From HR10 sp964615335 (lineage in GTDB: Bacteria > Acidobacteriota > Blastocatellia > HR10): a DNA stretch of 64,000 nt. The notes under the pieces were generated by a model. That model did no database searches. It saw only the letters and a list, made by a program, of their open reading frames with translations, and was not told the DNA's origin. The translations under genes and the position numbers were made by a program. The stretch lies in contig CAZTMT010000006.1 in NCBI GenBank assembly GCA_964615335.1, forward strand, positions 62,001-126,000, read 5' to 3'. Positions 17,305 to 25,515 of this stretch are shown piece by piece. Positions within the stretch are counted from its first letter, which is position 1. Each line of letters starts with the position of its first letter.

Positions 17305-17368
17305 CGGGAGATTCCCCGTCGCTTTCTGGAGAAATCTCGCTCGCGGGGCTTTGGCGGTGGAGGGGGAT

Positions 17369-18772
17369 ATGGGGGGGCGATACAGGCGATTTCTCAGCTG
17401 TGGGCTTTTGGGACTTTGTGGAGTCCTACTGATCCCGGTGAGTCTTCCGGACTCCGCGGCGCTTGTCGCCCAATCGGTGGGCCTGCGCGTTCGGTTCGCC
17501 GAGATTCGGCAGCAGGCGGCATCGCTTCAGATCTACGTGAATCGGTCCGTGCTCCTGCAATTCGATGAGACCTTGCAGCGGGTGGCCGTTTCGGAGCCCA
17601 AAATCGCCGAGGCCGTGATCGTGACGCCAACGCAGGTGCTTCTGAATGCTAAGAGCCTTGGTCAATGCACACTCATCGTCTGGAGCACTGCAGATCCCGA
17701 ACGGCCCGGGTTCTTTCAGATCACCGTAGGGACGAATCTGGAACCTCTCATTCGGCGCGTGCGGGCGCTCTTCCCTTCCGAGGAGGTCACGATCGAATCT
17801 GTGGAGGATCGCCTCGTTTTGTCGGGATCCGTCTCCTCGGAAAAGGTCGCCTCGCAGGTGGCGCAGCTTTTTGAAGGGACGGGATTGCGCGTGGTGAATT
17901 TGCTGCGGCCGGCTCCGGCGTCCCCCAAGCAAGTCCTGTTGCAGGTGCGGGTGGCTGAGGTGAATCGGCGGGCTCTGCGCGAGCTGGGCGCCAATTACAC
18001 ACTCGCTCAGCAAGAGATTCCGAGCTTCATCGGGACGAACATGTTTCACACGCCGATCGGCAATTTGGTCGGGGGGATCGCGAATATGACCTTCAGCGAT
18101 ATGGTCAATCTGGCCCTGTTTCAACGCAGCAGTGGGGCCGGAGCCTTCATTCGAGCCCTTCAATCCCGCAATGCCATTCGCACGCTGGCCGAGCCCAACA
18201 TCATCGCGTTGAACGGGCAGAAGGCGAGCTTTTTGGCCGGAGGGGAGTTTCCCTATCCGGTCGTGCAGGGAACGGGTAACAACCTCGCCATCACGATTCA
18301 ATTTCGCGAATTCGGCGTGCGCCTGAACTTCATGCCGACGATCTTGGAGGGCGATCGCATCCGGCTGGAATTGGAACCGGAGGTGAGCGCGCTGGATTTC
18401 ACGACGGGAGTCACGATCGCGGGAACGCGCATTCCCGGTCTGGTGAATCGAAAGGCGAAGACGACGGTCGAGCTGGAAGACGGACAGAGCTTTGTGCTCG
18501 CGGGGTTGCTCTCTAATGATGTCACGCGGATCTCCACACCGATTCCCGGTCTCTCCTTCCTTCCGGTCCTCGGCTATCTGTTTCGCAGCCAGCGGTATGT
18601 GAACAACGAGACCGAGCTAGTCTTCATCTGCACGGCGCGTGTGGTCAAGCCGGTGAGTCCGGCCGAGCTTCCGCCGCTTCCCGGACAAAGCGAAGCGGAG
18701 TTTCAGGGACTGGAGGGGAGTTTCGGGCATCGCGTCCCCGCGGGGCGCAAAGTGAAGAAGCCGGAGAAGTGA
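17369..18772 (+). CDS. cpaC: Flp pilus outer-membrane secretin CpaC/RcpA
   Basis: 467 residues from ATG 17369 (GGAGGGGG 5-10 bases upstream). A signal peptide occupies roughly 1-35. The BON-like/N-domain (about 50-180) contains VNRSVLLQFDETLQRVAVSEPKIAEAVIV, the usual CpaC start. The secretin domain follows (about 190-440) with the conserved FLAGGEFPYPV, GVRLNFMPTI and VPGLSFLPVLGYLF-like segments. It forms the channel for the Flp fibre. It ends 1 bp before the tadZ start. Confidence 0.93.
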   Translation: MGGRYRRFLSCGLLGLCGVLLIPVSLPDSAALVAQSVGLRVRFAEIRQQAASLQIYVNRSVLLQFDETLQRVAVSEPKIAEAVIVTPTQVLLNAKSLGQCTLIVWSTADPERPGFFQITVGTNLEPLIRRVRALFPSEEVTIESVEDRLVLSGSVSSEKVASQVAQLFEGTGLRVVNLLRPAPASPKQVLLQVRVAEVNRRALRELGANYTLAQQEIPSFIGTNMFHTPIGNLVGGIANMTFSDMVNLALFQRSSGAGAFIRALQSRNAIRTLAEPNIIALNGQKASFLAGGEFPYPVVQGTGNNLAITIQFREFGVRLNFMPTILEGDRIRLELEPEVSALDFTTGVTIAGTRIPGLVNRKAKTTVELEDGQSFVLAGLLSNDVTRISTPIPGLSFLPVLGYLFRSQRYVNNETELVFICTARVVKPVSPAELPPLPGQSEAEFQGLEGSFGHRVPAGRKVKKPEK

Positions 18773-18773
18773 G

Positions 18774-19970
18774 ATGCGGGCTCCAATCTCCCTGATCGTG
18801 ATCGGGAAAGAGGCGCGGTTGCGCGCTGAGATGCGGACATCTCTGGCGGCGACCGGACGGGTGCAGATTATCGCCGAGAGTTCGGATTATCAGCGGGGGG
18901 CTGAGCTGGTGGGACAATTGCGGCCGCACGGGATTGTGATCATTGTGAATGGGGAGGAGGAGACGTCGCTAGAGCTTGTCCGGCAGATCAGTCAGGAGCA
19001 TCCGAACACGGTCATCATTTGCGCGGGAGCGCACTGTGCCGGTGAGACGATCGTGCGCGCCTATCGCGCCGGAGCGCGCGAGTTTCTCATGCACCCTCCG
19101 GATCCGGGCGAAGTGCGCGAGGCACTAGAGCGGGTGGAAGCCCTTCTGGGAGAAGGGGAGAAAAAGATCACCGGGCGGGTCATCGCCGTCTACAGTGGTC
19201 GGGGAGGGAGCGGGACGACGACGATCGCCGTGAATACGGCAGCCGCCCTGGCGCAACGCACGCGGCAAGAGACTGTCCTTCTGGACTTGAACCTTCAATA
19301 TGGGAGCGCGCCCATTTTCTTGGGCGTTGAGCCTACGTACTCGATCACCGATGTTGCGCATAATGAACAGCGGCTGGACATTCAACTGCTCCGGAGCTTT
19401 CTGGCGAAGGTCAGCGAGCAGCTCTATTGTCTGGCCGCTCCGCTGCGGCCTGAAGAAGCTGATGATGTCTTCCCGGCACATGTGGAAGCCGCGCTGGGGC
19501 TTCTGCGCACGCAGTTCACCCATATTCTTGTGGATCTCCCGCATGCCCTGGATCCGAATACGATCGCCGCTCTGGACCAGGCGGATGTGATCCTGGTCGT
19601 GACCTTGGGGGATCTGGTCTCGCTGTACAACACAAAGCGGGCTTTGGAGACGTTCGGACGCATGGGCTATGGGGCGGAGAAGATCCGATTGATCCTGAAC
19701 CGGTACGTTCGGAACAGGGAAGTGCCCTTGGAGAAGATCAGCGACGTGCTCTCTCATGCTGTGGATTTCACGCTGAGCGACGATCCGCGCGCGGCGCTGG
19801 AGGCGATCGCCAGGGGTCGACCGATCGTCTGGATGGAATCCAAATCTCCCTTGACGCGACAATTCGGCGAGCTGGCTCGACAGGTGGCAGCGCCGGGAGC
19901 CCCCGTCGCTTCTGCGGAGAAGAAAGGATCGGGGCTGTTGAGCGCGCTCTGGGGAGGGAGTCGGCGATGA
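18774..19970 (+). CDS. tadZ: Tad pilus localisation ATPase-like protein TadZ/CpaE
   Basis: 398 residues. Residues 1-125 form a receiver-like domain in which the phospho-acceptor aspartate position reads IVIIVNGE, so phosphorylation is unlikely. Residues 135-370 are a MinD/ParA-type domain. Its Walker A is GRGGSGTTT, lacking both the signature and the general lysine; the later VLLDLNLQYGSAP and VDLPHALDPNT are as in TadZ. TadZ proteins mark the cell site where the Tad machine assembles. It overlaps the next gene by 4 bp (ATGA). Confidence 0.88.
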   Translation: MRAPISLIVIGKEARLRAEMRTSLAATGRVQIIAESSDYQRGAELVGQLRPHGIVIIVNGEEETSLELVRQISQEHPNTVIICAGAHCAGETIVRAYRAGAREFLMHPPDPGEVREALERVEALLGEGEKKITGRVIAVYSGRGGSGTTTIAVNTAAALAQRTRQETVLLDLNLQYGSAPIFLGVEPTYSITDVAHNEQRLDIQLLRSFLAKVSEQLYCLAAPLRPEEADDVFPAHVEAALGLLRTQFTHILVDLPHALDPNTIAALDQADVILVVTLGDLVSLYNTKRALETFGRMGYGAEKIRLILNRYVRNREVPLEKISDVLSHAVDFTLSDDPRAALEAIARGRPIVWMESKSPLTRQFGELARQVAAPGAPVASAEKKGSGLLSALWGGSRR

Positions 19971-21457
19971 GTGTATTACGAGAGCGCCTGAAGCGCTTTC
20001 CCACATCTTCGGCGACGGTGAGTGCGGCGGGCAGCGGCAACGGGAGTGCTCCAAGCGATGTGCGCTCGGTCGTCGGGCCAGGAGCCTCCGGCGATCCTTC
20101 GGTCGGAGGGGGGAAGGAACCGGCGGCCCGGCGCTCGACGCCGACGCGACAGGAGGAGTATCAGGCGCTCAAGACGAAGATCCATCGGGATCTCATCAAC
20201 AAGCTCGATCTGACGCGCCTGGAGAAGATCGAACCCAGTCTCTTGCAGGCGCAGATCGCGCAGATTGTAGAGCGGATGCTGGAGGCCGAGGCCACGCCGC
20301 TCAGTATGGCCGAGCGCGAGCGGTTGGTCGCCGAGATCCGCGATGAGTTGTTCGGACTGGGGCCCCTGGAGCCTTTGCTCCATGATCCGACGATCTCGGA
20401 CATTTTGGTCAACACCTATCGGCAGGTCTACGTCGAGCGGTTCGGGAAGCTCTATCTGACCGACATTCAGTTCAAGGACAACGAGCATTTGATGCAGATC
20501 ATTGATCGCATTGTCTCGCGCGTCGGGCGGCGCATTGATGAGTCCTCGCCCATGGTGGATGCGCGACTGCCCGATGGCTCGCGCGTGAACGCGATCATCC
20601 CTCCGTTGGCTCTGGATGGGCCGATCCTCTCGATCCGGCGCTTTGGGACGATTCGCCCAACTATTGATGAGCTGATTCGGCGCCGGACGCTGACGCCGGA
20701 GATCGCCTATCTGCTCGAAGGATGCGTGAAGTGTCGCCTGAACATCATCATTTCGGGAGGAACAGGAGCTGGGAAGACGACGCTTCTGAATGTCCTCTCT
20801 TCGTTCATCCCCAATGATGAGCGGATCATCACGATCGAGGATTCCGCCGAGCTGCAGTTGCAGCAGGAGCATGTGGTGCGTCTGGAGACGCGCCCGCCGA
20901 ATATCGAGGGCAAGGGCGAGGTGACGCAGCGCGATCTGGTGCGCAACAGCCTGCGCATGCGGCCCGATCGGATCGTCGTCGGCGAGGTGCGCGGGGCCGA
21001 AGCCCTGGATATGCTCCAGGCGATGAACACGGGGCATGATGGAGGTCTGACGACCATTCATGCGAACTCCCCGCGCGATGCTCTCTCGCGCCTGGAGACG
21101 ATGGTCTCAATGGCCGGATTGAACCTCTCGGATCGCGCCATTCGGCAGCAGATCGCCTCGGCTATCCATCTGATCATCCAGGCGGCACGCTTGAGCGATG
21201 GATCGCGCAAGATCGTCTCCATCTGCGAGATCACCGGGATGGAAGGGGACGTCATCGCCATGCAGGAGATCTTCTTCTTCGAGAAGTTGGGCGTGGGCGA
21301 GGATGGGCGCGTGATCGGTCGGTTCCGCGCCACCGGCATTCGCCCGAAGTTCGCCGATAAGCTCGAGCGGTCGGGATTCCGTCTTCCGCCTTCGCTCTTC
21401 GATGATACCGTGGAGCTGGGAGCAGGAGAGGTGACCCTGGTGGGAAGATCCGGGTGA
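19967..21457 (+). CDS. tadA: Tad pilus assembly ATPase TadA/CpaF
   Basis: 496 residues. A Gly/Ser-rich leader (about 15-60) precedes the type II/IV secretion ATPase domain. DARLPDGSRVNAIIPP, Walker A GGTGAGKTT (about 263-271), the Asp box around TIEDSAELQLQ, Walker B-type VVGEVRGAEALDMLQAMNTGHDG and the His box TIHANSPRDAL are all present. It provides energy for Flp fibre assembly as a hexamer in the cytoplasm. Translational coupling to tadZ is indicated by the ATGA overlap. This CpaF type usually acts with TadB and TadC, which follow. Confidence 0.94.
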   Translation: MSVLRERLKRFPTSSATVSAAGSGNGSAPSDVRSVVGPGASGDPSVGGGKEPAARRSTPTRQEEYQALKTKIHRDLINKLDLTRLEKIEPSLLQAQIAQIVERMLEAEATPLSMAERERLVAEIRDELFGLGPLEPLLHDPTISDILVNTYRQVYVERFGKLYLTDIQFKDNEHLMQIIDRIVSRVGRRIDESSPMVDARLPDGSRVNAIIPPLALDGPILSIRRFGTIRPTIDELIRRRTLTPEIAYLLEGCVKCRLNIIISGGTGAGKTTLLNVLSSFIPNDERIITIEDSAELQLQQEHVVRLETRPPNIEGKGEVTQRDLVRNSLRMRPDRIVVGEVRGAEALDMLQAMNTGHDGGLTTIHANSPRDALSRLETMVSMAGLNLSDRAIRQQIASAIHLIIQAARLSDGSRKIVSICEITGMEGDVIAMQEIFFFEKLGVGEDGRVIGRFRATGIRPKFADKLERSGFRLPPSLFDDTVELGAGEVTLVGRSG

Positions 21458-21473
21458 TCCGGAAGGGGGAATC

Positions 21474-22442
21474 ATGCTCATTCTCTTCGTTCTGATCACG
21501 TTCAGTCTCTTCGCCTTTGGGATCTACACGTTCCTGGTCCATGAGCAAGAGGCCTCTCGGCGCGCGTTCGCGCGACGGCTCGAGAGCTTGCTGCGCTCCA
21601 AGACGGCGGAGACGGCTACGGACGAAGCGATCCAGATCTTGCGGGAGGAAATCGAGAGTCAGCTCCCCTGGCTCCAGCGGCTGACCTCTCGCTTTCGATT
21701 GGGCAACGAGCTGTTTCGGCTGATCGAGCAAGCGGATGCGGCGATTCGCCCGCATCAGCTCTTGCTTGTGATTTTCGGTCTGGCCGTGGGCGTGGGGGGA
21801 GTGATGTGGCTTGTGCGGGAGTCGCTTCTGGTGACGGCCGTCATGGGGGTGCTCGCCGGAGCGGCGCCGATCTTCTATCTGTCGCGGATGCGTCGGCGCC
21901 GATTGAATCAGTTCTTGGAGCAGTTGCCGGATGCTCTGGATCTCATGACGCGAGCGTTGCGAGCGGGCCATGCCTTCAGCAGCGCGCTGGATACTGTGGC
22001 GACGGAGATGCCCGACCCCATCGCCAAGGAGTTTCGCCGCACGTTCGAGGAGCAGAACCTGGGAATGAGCCTGAAGGTCGCGCTCGAACATCTGGTCGAG
22101 CGCGTGCCGCTTCTGGAGCTGAAGCTTTGCGTGACGGCCATTCTCATTCAGAAGGAGACGGGGGGGAACCTGGCCGAGATCCTGGAGAACATCGCGACCG
22201 TCATCCGCGATCGGTTCCGCATTCTCGGCCAGGTTCGCGTCTACACGGCGCAGGGACGGATGACGGGGTGGATCATTGGCTCAATCCCCTTTGCGCTAGC
22301 CTTCTACATCTATCTCGTCAATCCAGAGTACATCGAGTTGCTCTTCACGCATCCGGTGGGGAAGGCCATGGCCTTGATGGCGCTCGTATTCGAGGGACTG
22401 GGTGTTCTCATGATCCGTCGGATCATCAGGATCACCGTATGA
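21474..22442 (+). CDS. tadB: Tad inner-membrane platform protein TadB
   Basis: 322 residues. The plan is that of TadB: N-terminal helix (about 2-20), cytoplasmic region, paired helices (about 95-140), the T2SSF domain (about 165-290; PDALDLMTRALRAGHAF, ETGGNLAEILENIATVIRDR) and C-terminal helices (about 265-320). With TadC it forms the platform on which TadA acts. GGAAGGGGG lies just before the start. Confidence 0.92.
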   Translation: MLILFVLITFSLFAFGIYTFLVHEQEASRRAFARRLESLLRSKTAETATDEAIQILREEIESQLPWLQRLTSRFRLGNELFRLIEQADAAIRPHQLLLVIFGLAVGVGGVMWLVRESLLVTAVMGVLAGAAPIFYLSRMRRRRLNQFLEQLPDALDLMTRALRAGHAFSSALDTVATEMPDPIAKEFRRTFEEQNLGMSLKVALEHLVERVPLLELKLCVTAILIQKETGGNLAEILENIATVIRDRFRILGQVRVYTAQGRMTGWIIGSIPFALAFYIYLVNPEYIELLFTHPVGKAMALMALVFEGLGVLMIRRIIRITV

Positions 22443-22451
22443 GGGGGCGCG

Positions 22452-23384
22452 ATGGCGACGGTGATTGCTCTGTTCACCTTCGTGACAGTCATGCTTTTGG
22501 TCCTGGCCGTTTATTACGCCATGGCTCCGGCGGCCCCGGCGGCTGTGGAGCGGCTGGAGCGCCTTCACCGGCGGGTCTTGCCCGAGCGCCCTCAGCCGAG
22601 TCCTTCTCCTCCGCTGGGTCAGCTCGTACGTCGCTTCATCGCCTCGGTGGGGCGGCGCGTCAGTTCGACCGGAAAGCCCGATGAAGCTTTGCGCCGGCGT
22701 CTCATGCGCGCCGGGTTCTATGGGGAGATGGCCGTAGTGCATTACAACGGCATCCGCCTGGCGCTGGCTGTCGGGCTGCCCCTGGTGTTCACTGTCGTTC
22801 TGACGCTCGCACGAGTCCCTATTGTCGGGATGCTCTTCGCTCTGCCGCTGCTGGCTCTGATGGGGCTATTTGCCCCCTCGCTCGTTTTGGATTCGATGAT
22901 CACACGCCGTCGCGAGCGCATTCAACGAAGCCTGGCCGATGCTGTGGATTTGATGGTCGCCTGCGTCGAAGCTGGATTGAGCATCAATGCGGCGATCCTG
23001 CGCGTCGCCCAGGAGTTGCGCGCGGCGCATCCGGATATCGCTCAGGAGCTTCACCTGTGCGCGCTGGAGATTCGCGCCGGGAAGCCGCGCGATGAAGCCT
23101 TCCGGGCCCTGGGCGAGCGAACCGGAGTGAGGGACATCAAAGCCCTGGTGGCCATGCTCATTCAGACCGAACGGTTCGGCACGAGCATCGCCCGTGCCTT
23201 GCGCGTGTTCGCCGACTCGCTGCGGACCAAAAGGCGTCAGCGCGCCGAAGAAGCAGCGGCCAAGACGACAGTCAAGCTGATTTTCCCCTTGGTCTTTTTC
23301 ATCTTCCCTGCTATTCTAGTCGTGCTGTTGGGTCCCGGCTTGATCCGGATCATGGAGACGATTGGAACTCTGGTGAAGAAGTGA
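22452..23384 (+). CDS. tadC: Tad inner-membrane platform protein TadC
   Basis: 310 residues. N-terminal helix (about 3-24), a basic linker, paired helices (about 95-140), the T2SSF domain (about 160-280; DAVDLMVACVEAGLSINAAILRVAQEL, QTERFGTSIARALRVFADSLR) and a C-terminal helix (about 275-300). The arrangement tadA-tadB-tadC with gaps of 16 and 9 bp is the conserved core of Tad loci. Confidence 0.92.
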   Translation: MATVIALFTFVTVMLLVLAVYYAMAPAAPAAVERLERLHRRVLPERPQPSPSPPLGQLVRRFIASVGRRVSSTGKPDEALRRRLMRAGFYGEMAVVHYNGIRLALAVGLPLVFTVVLTLARVPIVGMLFALPLLALMGLFAPSLVLDSMITRRRERIQRSLADAVDLMVACVEAGLSINAAILRVAQELRAAHPDIAQELHLCALEIRAGKPRDEAFRALGERTGVRDIKALVAMLIQTERFGTSIARALRVFADSLRTKRRQRAEEAAAKTTVKLIFPLVFFIFPAILVVLLGPGLIRIMETIGTLVKK

Positions 23385-23427
23385 GGGGATCCCGGCCGGG
23401 AGAGATCGAACTAAGGAGGGGGGTGCG

Positions 23428-23568
23428 ATGTTCAACGTGGCGATGTGGATCTGGCAAGAAGCGGAGCGGGGAGTCCCGACGGTCAATCTGATCGTCCTTG
23501 GCGTCCTGATCGTTATCGCCATCGTCCTGCTGATGGTGGTCATGAAGAAGAGAAGAGCGCGAGAGTAG
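23428..23568 (+). CDS. Small single-helix membrane protein in the Tad locus
   Basis: 46 residues beginning MFNVAMWIWQEAERGVPTVN, then a hydrophobic helix of about 22 residues (LIVLGVLIVIAIVLLMVVM) and a basic tail KKRRARE. A strong AAGGAGGGGG site lies 5-13 bases before ATG 23428. It sits 43 bp after tadC and 67 bp before the DUF192 gene, all same strand. I do not recognise a family. The basic tail after the helix predicts an N-out orientation. Position suggests an accessory factor of the pilus machine. Confidence 0.72.
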   Translation: MFNVAMWIWQEAERGVPTVNLIVLGVLIVIAIVLLMVVMKKRRARE

Positions 23569-23635
23569 AGCACGGGCCGGCCAGGCGCTCCGGGTCCTTC
23601 ATCTGAGATCTCGTGGGGAAGAGGCGGGAGAGAGG

Positions 23636-23980
23636 ATGAAGGTTTGGAATGCCACGCGGGCTGTCTGGCTGGCCTTGCATGTCGAAGTCGCGGATCGATT
23701 CGTCCGACGACTTGTGGGATTGCTGGGGCGCGCCTCGTTGCCTCCCCGGCATGGTCTTCTGATCACTCGGTGTGACTCGATTCACACCGTGGGGATGCGT
23801 TTCCCCATTGATGTCGTCTTTGTGGATCGGGATGCTCGGGTGGTCAAAGTCGTCGAAGGACTCAAGCCTTTTCGCCTCGTTCTTCCGGTCTGGCGCGCCG
23901 TTGCCACCCTGGAGTTGCCGGAAGGGACGATTCGAGAAACGGGCACGCGCGTGGGGGACGCGCTGCATTTCCTCGAGTGA
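23636..23980 (+). CDS. DUF192 family protein
   Basis: 114 residues, the usual size without a signal peptide. DUF192 hallmarks are visible: a start with RFVRRLVGLLGR, then HTVGMRFPIDVVFVDRDARVVKV and a C-terminal AVATLELPEGTI followed by G...VGDAL. The family forms a small beta fold of unknown activity and is often found near type II/IV pilus-related genes. Here it lies inside the Tad locus between the small membrane protein and the TadD-like lipoprotein, supporting a role with the cell envelope. Confidence 0.88.
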   Translation: MKVWNATRAVWLALHVEVADRFVRRLVGLLGRASLPPRHGLLITRCDSIHTVGMRFPIDVVFVDRDARVVKVVEGLKPFRLVLPVWRAVATLELPEGTIRETGTRVGDALHFLE

Positions 23981-24005
23981 GGTGGGTGCTTCGGAGGATG
24001 GAAAA

Positions 24006-24992
24006 ATGAAGGGGAGTCGAACTTCAGAAGCCGGGATTCTTCTTCTGCTGCTCATCTGGGGATCTCTCTTCGGGTCCGGGTGCGCGAGCCTGCGGGGGGG
24101 CGTGCGCAAGCTCCTGGTCCTGGAGGTGAAGCCCCGGGAGAAGGCGGCCTCTCCCGAGCGCGTGCGTCCCCGCGTGGATCTCATCCCGAGCGCGCCCTCG
24201 GCGTCCGAGGAGGATGAGTTGTCGGTTTATCAGAAGCGGGCGCTCGTTCAGCCCGAAGATCCCCAGGTGCGATTCCATTTGGGGCGGATCTATCTGGAGC
24301 GGGGGCTTCTTGATCAGGCCATCGTGGAGCTGGATATGGCCACATCGCTTGATCCGAAACAGGTCGAGGGGCTTCTGTTGCTGGGTCGGGCCCTTCGGTT
24401 GAAGGGACAGTATGATCTGGCGATCGCCAAGCTGCGCGCGGCCACGCTCCGGGATCCGAACTACGTGGAGGCTTTCATCGAGCTGGGCATCTGCTGGGAT
24501 CAGCGAGGATTCTACGAGCGGGCGCGTCAAGCCTATGAGCAGGCGTTGCGGCTGCGTCCGAACGATCCGGACATCTACAACAATCTGGGCGTCTCCTACC
24601 TTTACGAGGGGGATGAGGAGAAGGCGTTATCGTATTTGAAGAAGGCCTGGCGCTTAGATCCCTCTCATCCCCAGACGAACAATAATCTGGCTTTCATTGC
24701 CGCGCGGCGTCGGCAGTACGATCTGGCCTTCGAATACTTCGCGCGCGCGCATGGGCCGGCGGTCGCGCACAGCAATGTGGGGTATCTGCTGCTGCGTGAC
24801 GGGCAAGTGGAAAAGGCTATCCCCCATCTGCAAGAAGCTGTCCGGCTGCGTCCGAACTCCGTGCGGGCTCTGGCCTATCTGGAATCAGCCCTGCGCTTGA
24901 GCGGACGCTTGGCCGAAGCCGAACGGGTTCACGCCCAATATCTGAAGGCCCAGGCCGAGGCGACGCTTTCGTCCGCACCATCCCGCCGCTGA
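24006..24992 (+). CDS. TPR lipoprotein, TadD-like
   Basis: 328 residues. A lipobox GSGC places the lipidated cysteine at residue 26. TPR units run from about 70 to 320 (QVRFHLGRIYLERGLLDQAI; VEAFIELGICWDQRGFYERA; PDIYNNLGVSYLYEGDEEKA). TadD pilotins are TPR lipoproteins that help the secretin reach the outer membrane. It is the last gene of the Tad locus, 25 bp after the DUF192 gene, with GGAGGATGG before the start. A longer upstream frame exists but lacks the lipoprotein signal at its N-terminus. Confidence 0.85.
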   Translation: MKGSRTSEAGILLLLLIWGSLFGSGCASLRGGVRKLLVLEVKPREKAASPERVRPRVDLIPSAPSASEEDELSVYQKRALVQPEDPQVRFHLGRIYLERGLLDQAIVELDMATSLDPKQVEGLLLLGRALRLKGQYDLAIAKLRAATLRDPNYVEAFIELGICWDQRGFYERARQAYEQALRLRPNDPDIYNNLGVSYLYEGDEEKALSYLKKAWRLDPSHPQTNNNLAFIAARRRQYDLAFEYFARAHGPAVAHSNVGYLLLRDGQVEKAIPHLQEAVRLRPNSVRALAYLESALRLSGRLAEAERVHAQYLKAQAEATLSSAPSRR

Positions 24993-25515
24993 AGCGACTC
25001 CTTTCCGCAAAAAGCCCACCGAGTGGGCGACAGAAATAGCCTGCCTTTTGAGAACGACGCATTTCCGCACGGAGCCCCCGAAGGGGTAGAGAATAGCCTG
25101 GGGCGTGAGCCCTATTGTGAGAACGACACATCTCCGCACCGAGCCCACGGAGTGGGCGATAGAGATTAGCCTGGGGCGTGAGCCCATTCGGGGAATGACT
25201 CCTTCCGCATAGAGCCCCCGAAGGGGGCGACAGAAAATAGCCTAGGGCGTAAGCCCTAGGGAACCGTGAGGTCCAAAATTTTCTCAAGAGCCCCCGGAGG
25301 GGGCGACACATCGGGCGGCCACCCAACCGGTCTGGCTCACACACGCCAGGTCACGACATCGGGGGATACACGAACGGCGTCCTTCGATTCGTCCGTCTTC
25401 TGACCCGGTATGCTGCCCGCACATCTTGAGGAGGCCTGTGAGAATTGCTGCCGTGGTTCCCCATCTGGTATTTTTGAGGCTCAAGCGGCGAGGTCGCTTC
25501 TCTGGGAGGACGATC
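24993..25515. other. Intergenic stretch without a gene; holds the larger repeat island
   Basis: No supported gene lies between the TadD-like gene and the YgfZ-like gene. The space is filled to about 25420 by repeat units; the final 95 bp form the upstream region of the YgfZ-like gene with a GGAGGA ribosome site. Confidence 0.75.
25002..25420. repeat. Array of four REP-like palindromic units plus conserved 130-bp block (copy 2)
   Basis: Four units start with (T)TCCGCA at about 25003, 25062, 25132 and 25203. Each carries GAGCCC(A/C)C-GAG(T)GGGCGA and, in the complete ones, TAGCCT(A/G)GGGCGTGAGCCC. The core varies between CCCACGGAGTGGG and CCCCCGAAGGGGG, with compensating changes on both arms, so the palindrome rather than the sequence is kept. 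From about 25289 the block shared with 13553-13687 follows, including ACACACGCCAGGTCACGACA and GGGGGATACACGAA. Confidence 0.85.

Noticed and set aside
25002..25260. CRISPR array
   Set aside because: Units are palindromic, unevenly spaced and lack unique spacers of constant length; no cas genes are near.
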